DNA of 64,000 bases, from NCBI RefSeq assembly GCF_020740795.1, contig NC_067282.1:166772274-166836273 (forward strand), in the 5' to 3' direction. Position numbers and translations under genes: made by a program. The notes below the pieces were generated by a model that was not told the DNA's origin, did no database searches, and saw only the letters and a program-made list of their open reading frames with translations. Origin of the DNA: Apus apus. Lineage: Eukaryota; Chordata; Aves; Apodiformes; Apodidae. How positions within the stretch are numbered: the stretch's first letter is position 1; the number at the start of each line of letters is the position of its first letter. Below, piece by piece: positions 57,581 to 64,000 of this stretch.

Positions 57581-58902
57581 AAAATCCCTCTCCATACTAA
57601 AACTCTTAACAGACTTCAGGGAGTCTTGTCCTTTTCTTGTTATGGGATGAAAAGACTGTGTTGCATTTCATCTTTTTCAGTTGTTATGGTTGACAGGTCT
57701 CAAGGATCGTTGGTTGGACTTTTATTTACTTAAACTGGAAAATCAAGAAAGCCTACTCAGATTCCTGTAGGGAAGCTAAACCAAAGGACTTGTCTGCTTA
57801 AGACCCCATATCTGAATGGCAACTGGCTGTGTGAGCTCATTGTTGGTGCTTTTCGCACCTGTTTTCTCAGAGAATATGGCCATACAGATCTAACACTTGT
57901 ATAAAAATTAAGGAATGGAAAACAATGTGGATCTGGAAGAGTGAAAAAATGTTTCTTGTATTTTCATAACAGTTTGAGTTATTGCAATTTGCCCCCTTAA
58001 ACTGATTTTAGAGTTTACAGACTTGCAAAAATGTACCCGAAGGCTGCATTTATATATCAGTGTTTTGTGTTTTTCATACAGAATTCATGGGCCTGTGCCA
58101 TAAACATGGACAACTCAAAACGGGTTTGATCATCAGGAGTTAAACATCTGTCTGGATGTTTGGACGTCCTTAAAATGAGCTGCAGTACTAGTTTAGCTTT
58201 GACTTCCTGATTTTCAGGTTTTTTGTTTGGAAGATACATGGGTGAAGTTTGGGGTTTTTTTCCCCTAAGCTCCAGTGATTTACAGGTTTTTAAATGAAGC
58301 TTTTTGTATGGTATTTCCTTAGAGCTGCTGAAGTAAACAGTTACATGTTTTTAAGGGCTCTGTGTTCATTCAGTAAACACTCTCCTAGAGACCAAGCATA
58401 GATTAAACTAAGCAGGGGAGAATTCCTGCTGAGCTCATTTTTGCTCCCTGGACACTGGAGCTTACGCTCTTCCCTCTCCTCATTTCTCTTTCTTTGCAGT
58501 GGTAGGGTTTAAACTGCATGTGGCACCAGTGGGACACACCCTGTGCCAGGCTCCACGCTAGGGTGTGAACCCTGTGCAGGAGAGCAGACACAGAGTGAGC
58601 CCTGCTGCCCAAGTGCTGCTTGCTTCCCTGACGGGATTTTTAGGTGTGGCTTTGCAGTACATGAAGCTTGAGGCTTGGGTCTTACACAAAAGAGAGTGGC
58701 AAAGACACAAGTGGAGAGGAAAGTAGCTGTCCTTTTAGATGGATAGACTGATGGCCTTGCTTTTGCAGTGGGGATTGTTATTCTTTTTTAAACACCCTAA
58801 TCTGCCTACTTTTGAAGACTGAACTCGGCCTGGCTTACTGACAGGTAGGCCAGCATGGGTACTGGGATGCTAGTTACTGGAGTGGGGAAGAAACTGCTCA
58901 TC
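57581..58902. other. Intergenic region, mostly featureless
   Basis: Apart from the short minus-strand frame at 58057-58239 I see no gene, repeat or RNA. A good minus-strand acceptor-like TTTTTTCACTCTTCCAG lies near 57.94 kb, but the frames after it close quickly or are unrecognised. Confidence 0.45.
58057..58239 (-). other. Short open frame, possible further part of the 57-kb relic
   Basis: A 60-codon minus-strand frame with protein-like composition (KLVLQLILRTSKHPD, TPDDQTRFELSMFMAQ). It is upstream of the 57-kb relic on the same strand, about 480 bp away. No strong acceptor precedes it; a GAATTCTGTATG could be a weak donor. Not recognised; chance is a real alternative. Confidence 0.17.
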
Positions 58903-59254
58903 TTTAGATCAGATGTTAGGAAGAAATTCTTTAGTGTGAGGGTGGTGAGACACTGGAACAATATTTCCCGGGGAAGCTGTGTATGCCCCATTCCTGGAAG
59001 TTGTCACGGTTTGACTCAGGATTGGCAATTAAACCAGAGACAACAATGCTCTTGATCCTCTCTCCCTCCCGTCCAGGTAGTGAAGGGGAGAGAGAATGAG
59101 AGAGAGACTCTGGATTGAAATGCTCAAGGCCAGGCTAGAGAGGGCTTTGAGCAACCTGTTCTAGTGGGAGATGTCCCTGCCCGTGCAAGGGGGCTGGAAA
59201 TAGATGATCTTTAAGGTCCCTTCCAACCCAAATCATACTACTATTCTGTGATTT
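58903..59254 (+). mobile_element. CR1 LINE 3' end, interrupted by an LTR-like insertion
   Basis: CR1 sequence in + orientation occupies 58903-59001 (AGATGTTAGGAAGAAATTC, GAGACACTGGAACAAT) and resumes at 59121 (TGCTCAAGGCCAGGCTAGAG, GATGATCTTTAAGGTCCC) to the end near 59254. The two halves are adjacent in an intact CR1, so about 119 bp between them is a later insertion. The CR1 is 5'-truncated, non-coding and moderately diverged. Confidence 0.93.
59002..59120 (+). mobile_element. Partial LTR-like insertion nested in CR1
   Basis: The piece starts TGTCACGGTTTGACTCAGG, followed by GGCAATTAAACC and a CTCTCTCCCTCCCGTCC tract. This resembles the 5' start of a common avian endogenous-retrovirus LTR family as I remember it; TG at the start fits an LTR edge. 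It is far shorter than a full LTR and has no clear CA end, and no clean target-site duplication is seen, so it is internally deleted or truncated. It contains no coding sequence. Confidence 0.55.
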
Positions 59255-62200
59255 TACCTGCTGTCTGCAAGCGTGATATCTTGGCTATGGAGGCTCTGGT
59301 AGCCAAAAAGCTAAATATAAAGAAATCTCAAGGGCAACATTGAGAATTTTGTCCACAGCCATGTCTGCATTTTGAAAAATGATATATTGAGGGAATGTTG
59401 TGATGCTGAGATGATTCAAGTGCAAGCACTTCACTACCTGGAAGAATAAGTAATAACTTTGGGTCCCAGTTCCAGTGTTTTCAGATAAGATCCACCCCAG
59501 CAGTGGTGCCAGGACTGGGTATATGGACACGTGGACAGGTGCTACAGGGGCAGTAGCCCAGAAATGAGGTGGTGAGGGCAACTTCCCAGTCTCCTGTACA
59601 GCAGTGGATCTGTGCCCTGTAGTGGGGCATGGTGCAGAGGCATCTAAACCTGCTTCCAAACAGATACAGATCATTGCAGTCCAGCTATGAGTTTGTGCAG
59701 CTCTGCTGCTTCCAGCCTCTGCTTGAGCTGAGCAACTGCAGTCAGTAGAGGACATGCCCAGCTGAACACAGCAGCTGTCCCCACTGGTGTCTGCTTGCTC
59801 CAGATGTGCAGGTTCCAGGAGATTCATCCTTTAGCAGCTGTTGAACCAAAAGCATAACTATGGGCACAGCATGATTTTATTTGGAATTTTATGCCATCTT
59901 TTCCAGCATTGTGTTTCTCAGCATCGTGCCTGTTGGAGCTGAATAGGGTGTTTTTTTGTGCACCAGCAGTCAAGCTTTAGTTTGTGTTGCAAATACACAA
60001 TCGCCATACTTGGGAACCAGGAATTAATGATTTATTGTTTGAAACAGCAGACAAAATCTCTATGCTCAGAAGGAAAAAAAAAAAAAGAAAAAAAAAGGGA
60101 AAAAAAACAATGAGGAAAGATTACAGTGATACGTGATCATGTGTAAACACAGGTGAAACTATGTCTTGGCATGGATGATGTGTATTTAAAACCAAATTCT
60201 AAGCAAAGAGAAGTACCAGTGGCCCCAGTGCACAGTGCTGGCTACCAAAGGATGGAAATGTCAGAGCTCATAGGGGCTCATAGGGGTCCAAAAATTGTTA
60301 GAAAAAGTGTTGAAATTAAAAATGTCTCCTCTGCATCTTGCTGGAGGAGTGTCCAAGGAGAGAGCAGGTGCGTGCTCTGCCTGGGGCCTCTGCCAGGGGT
60401 GGGGCCAGGCTCCTGGGCTGGGCACCCAAAGTTTGGTGTGCAGCTGCCTGCACCTCTATGCTGCCTGGGCAGCGTGCTCCCTTACTCAGTTGATCTTGCT
60501 TACACTGCTCCCCTTTGGAAAATACATGAGTAGTTTAAAACCAGTTACTGGTTCTGAGTAATGAGAAAGCTGCTTATCATCTCTCCTAGTTGCTGCCTGC
60601 AACAGACAGTATTTCTGTACTTCTAAATCATCTGTGGCTGCAAACAATGTCTCTACTGATCTTTGAGCTGCCAGTAACGTATGTGCAGGGAAGGGAAGAG
60701 TGGACCTAAGTGCTCTTCGTGGCCTTCTGCATGTGTCTCGATCACTGGCGGATGCTTAGAGACCAGTATTTTGGTATGAGCCAGCTGGCCAGTATTGTCA
60801 GTATAAGGAGTAACGGCCTTAAAGCAATAACGGTGATGCAATACTTGTCACATGCAGGTCTGTCCCAGTCTGGATACCACCTGGAATCACCTGTGAACAA
60901 AACAAGTTACTTGTTTTCAAGTACAGCTGCACCAAGGGCAACAAATGGAAGCAGGAATTCTGGTGGTACTTACTAATGACTTTGTCACGCTCTGCATTTT
61001 CTGGAGAGAGAAAAGAAGTGAATGTAAGCAGACTTACAGATTATAAGCTATTTGACTCAAAGCAAAAGGGAATGAAGTGTGAGCCTCTGGATGGGCTCAG
61101 AAATACAGCTATGGGAGCTGTGTTTCTTTCCAGGAAGAAGCAAAGACCTGCTGACTTTGGGAGAGCCCTGTAGGGACTCTTGGGTTCAACCGTGTTTGAC
61201 TTCTCCCACCAGTGACTGGCATAGAGAGGATTCACTCCCCCAGGCATGCTTCCCAAGATCACTTTGGCTTTTGCCCAGTGTCTTGCATTTAAGATCCTCA
61301 GCCTGTAACACATTAAAGACTCCCATGCTTCAGAGACTACCTCTTGCTCCTGCAGTGCTGGTGATTTAATGCCACCTTCCTGCTCCATTAGTTCATCCAA
61401 GGTCGAGTGCTAGGGAGAAGTGTGACTGTACCCTTAGCCCCCTTGGGGCAGATGTCCACAACACAGTGTCTTGTCTTTCTTTCAGGAATTGCAGAAGGTC
61501 TCCTCCCCTCTTGATTCCATCCAGCCATATCAAAGCCAAGTTTAGAAAATCAGGTGGGCTGCTAGGGGCTCAGGCTGAGCACCACACCCCTGTGAAGGGC
61601 TCTTGTGTGTCAGCCTGGCTCTCTCCTGGTGCTTTGGGGGAAGCAGATGGCCAGCCTGATGTTCACTAGAGCGAGCAGCTTTGGCAGTGCTGTGACAGCT
61701 CTCCCCTCCCGCAGCAGCATGGCAAGGGGCAAGGCTTGCTTGGATCTGCACCAGCTCAAGCTACAGCTCATGCATCAGGTAATAAATAACCCTGAGTCCC
61801 TGGGAGGGGACATGTATCCCCTTCTGTGCTTCCATTTCTGCAAGTAGTAACTTCTGCCTGGGGTACTAACACCTTAAACTGCAGCCACTATATCTCCCAT
61901 ATCATACCCTCTGGTACCTGAAGAGCAGACCTCATCCCATCACTCCCTGGGGTAGAAATCAGGCTCTTTCCACCCTCCTCCCCTTTCTTTGTGCATCGCT
62001 GCTCACTTGGCTTCTGACTGCAGTTTTTCAGATTATATTTAGGACCAGGAGAGCACTGTGCCTGCCTCCTGCCAGTATCTTTTGTGTGCTCTCTCCCTTT
62101 CCATGTGTGCTTGGGGAGGAGGGCTGGTTGTCCTCTACTTACGACACAGCTGGCTGGCACACTGCTCGCCGTGACAGTCACTGCACGCTGCTCCCATCTT

Positions 62201-62647
62201 GTATGGGCGCCCTGGGTAATTTCCACTGTGAAGAAAAGTAGTACTGCTCTCAAACTGCCCTTGGGAGGAGAACGTTAATACCTACCAGTAATTGCTTCTT
62301 AACCTGAGTTTTGCTTCACTTGTGCTGATAGAGCAATGGTCTTTGGATGGTCCCTGTCTGAGTGCCCTGTGCTCAAGACATGCAGTGAAGCAGAAGAGGT
62401 TAAATGTAATGGAGCAGCCTGTTGTTTAGAACTGTGGAGATGGCAGTATTGCAAACCTGGGAATTAAAATAGCCTCAAAGCTGGATAATTTGTGTGTGGA
62501 GACTGTGGGCTCTTAAAGCTGGTTCTAGCTATGGAGGCAAAAGCAGGCTCAGTTACTGTGTATGTAAATCCATATTCAACCTTGAAGAGGAATCTCTTGT
62601 GCTGGAGAATCTCTTATAGGTACTGATTTCATCCATTTGTTGGTAAA
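59255..62647. other. Intergenic, no gene recognised
   Basis: Includes an A-rich tract at 60069-60109. A 180-codon minus-strand frame (59285-59827) is Cys/Ser/Ala-rich, has no splice context and resembles no family I know. No GLIPR1-type cysteine-rich secretory (CAP) domain exon was recognised. Confidence 0.5.
60069..60109. repeat. A-rich low-complexity tract
   Basis: Runs of A broken by single G residues or short GGG. No recognisable retroposed gene body is upstream, so it need not be a processed-transcript tail. Confidence 0.85.
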
Positions 62648-62766
62648 CCATAGAATCATAGAATGGTTTGGATTGGAAGGGACCTTAAAGATCCTCTATT
62701 TCCAACCCCCCCCACCCCCGGCATGGGCAGGGACACCTCCCAGTAGAACAGGTTGCTCAAAGCCTT
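62648..62766 (-). mobile_element. CR1 LINE 3' end, minus orientation
   Basis: ATAGAATCATAGAATGGTTT, GGAAGGGACCTTAAAGATCC, then a C-rich block, GGGACACCTCCCAGTAGAAC and AGGTTGCTCAAAGCC form the reverse complement of the CR1 3' 120 bp. Non-coding, 5'-truncated. The C-run inside has expanded slightly relative to other copies. Confidence 0.93.
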
Positions 62767-64000
62767 ATTTAGGAGCAATGTGTGTCTCCCCGTTTCCTCC
62801 CTCTGCTAGCGGTGTGAGTGGCATCAGCTACCTCTGCCCAGGCTCTTGGCTTGATATTATCTGCCCACCTCTGATACTGCACCAAACACAGGTCAGTGCT
62901 TTGCTTTGCTTGGAGCCTGGCCAAAGTGAGTTTTAAAGTGGGCCTCAAACTGCCCATAAACCCAGGGATTTCATATGCATGCAGTCTCGGTAGCGCTGAA
63001 CTTCATGGCAAAACCTCATTACTTTCAGCAAGGTGAGGCTTTCATTACTTGCCCTAAGCTGAAGAAAATCCTTTGGGGTATATTCACTTTAGAAATTGAA
63101 ATTGTGCGCGCATCTTGCTTTGCCCCTTGGCGAAGTTGAAAATAGTTAAGGATTAGATAAATAAAGAACTTGAGTTCCCACTTTTCAAAAGAAACAGCTG
63201 GATGTGACATTACCCTGCTTCTTCATATTTAACAGCCTGTTTGCCACGTCCTCACCCAGCAGGAAAGGGCACAGCTTTAATGTCCTCTCTAGGGGCCCTC
63301 ACCTCCCCAGAGAGCACCCTGCCTGCTCTGCTGTTTGCTATTGGGGGTGTGGGTGCTGCTCCTCCTCCCCGTGGGGTCCCTGCCAATGCAAGTGATCCAT
63401 CATGATTCCATTTCTCTACACGACACAGATCTTGGCTAAGGGCCTGAAGGAGGAAGGCTTAACACATGTCTTCAGGAGGTCTGAGGGACAGCAAGCACCT
63501 CCTGGCAGTGCTGGAGGCCTGCTCACCTGTGCACAGGATTTCTGCACCATCTAGCAGTCTCACCAGCAGGCTGCTGCTGCAAGCATTTCACACTTCAATA
63601 TTTATCCAAACCATTCACCTAGAGGGTTAATTCTGCAGGCACACATGGAAGTATTTCCAGACTTTGGGCTTGCACCTTGACAACTATATGGGGCCACCTT
63701 GGCACTCAGGAGCAAGGGATTAATTTTCAAACTATAATTTCTGTATTTTCTTGTCAGCATCTTACATTTTTCCCTTTCTAGCAAAAAAAAAATAATTCAA
63801 AAGCTGGTTGGATAGCTGGTTGGATAGAAGTGTTCCTCTTTCTCTGTTTTGGGGACAATTTCCTCCCACAAAACACATGAACAGGTGGACTGATCTGATA
63901 AAGTTGCATGTTGTGGGAGGGAAGGGGTAGGACCTAAAACCTGTGAAATATTTGTAATGAAAAACCTTACGCTGGCCCATAGTTGCAGATGAAGTGAGCT
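62767..64000. other. Intergenic, no gene recognised
   Basis: Unique-looking sequence to the window end. Open frames are short and overlap on both strands. No exon, RNA gene or transposon is recognised. Confidence 0.5.

Noticed and set aside
59285-59827. 180-codon minus-strand open frame
   Set aside because: No recognisable domain, no exon boundaries or regulatory context; starts beside a CR1 end.

Overview
The window is vertebrate nuclear DNA, almost certainly from a bird. The main evidence is at least nine CR1-type LINE fragments with the avian 3' signature (a block close to GATGATCTTTCGAGGTCCC followed by short ATTCTRTGA-type repeats). One CR1 copy also carries a piece that looks like the start of an avian LTR (TGTCACGGTTTGAC...CAATTAAACC). 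I cannot name the species; the LTR piece leans towards a neoavian bird rather than chicken.

There is one gene I am sure of: KRR1, on the + strand at 49.9-56.0 kb, complete from a GC-rich CpG-island promoter to its poly(A) signal. Its ten coding exons (79, 173, 135, 126, 84, 57, 171, 78, 94 and 143 nt) join in frame to a 379-residue protein. KRR1 is a KH-domain protein of the small-subunit processome and is needed for nucleolar pre-rRNA processing and 40S subunit assembly.

Layout. 1-47 kb is a gene-poor, AT-rich intergenic stretch with simple repeats, six CR1 fragments and no gene I recognise. Its one notable coding candidate is a 387-nt open stretch on the minus strand (24196-24582) with a strong 3' splice acceptor, a stop codon and a nearby poly(A) signal. 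47.8-48.3 kb is a small CpG-rich island with no recognised gene. 49.6-50.3 kb is the KRR1 CpG island; it contains a 96-bp array of 6-bp C-rich units just upstream of the start codon, and a 24-bp tandem repeat lies in intron 1. 50-56 kb is KRR1. 56-64 kb is intergenic, with a possible disrupted coding relic on the minus strand (about 57.07-57.58 kb), a CR1 split by the LTR-like piece (58.9-59.25 kb) and a minus-strand CR1 fragment (62.65 kb).

In mammals KRR1 lies tail-to-tail with GLIPR1 and is separated from PHLDA1 by a long gene-poor interval. The empty 48 kb on the 5' side fits the second part. I found no recognisable GLIPR1 exon in the 8 kb downstream. I saw no evidence for a new multi-gene system; the best leads for something undescribed are the 24.2-kb exon candidate and the 57-kb relic.
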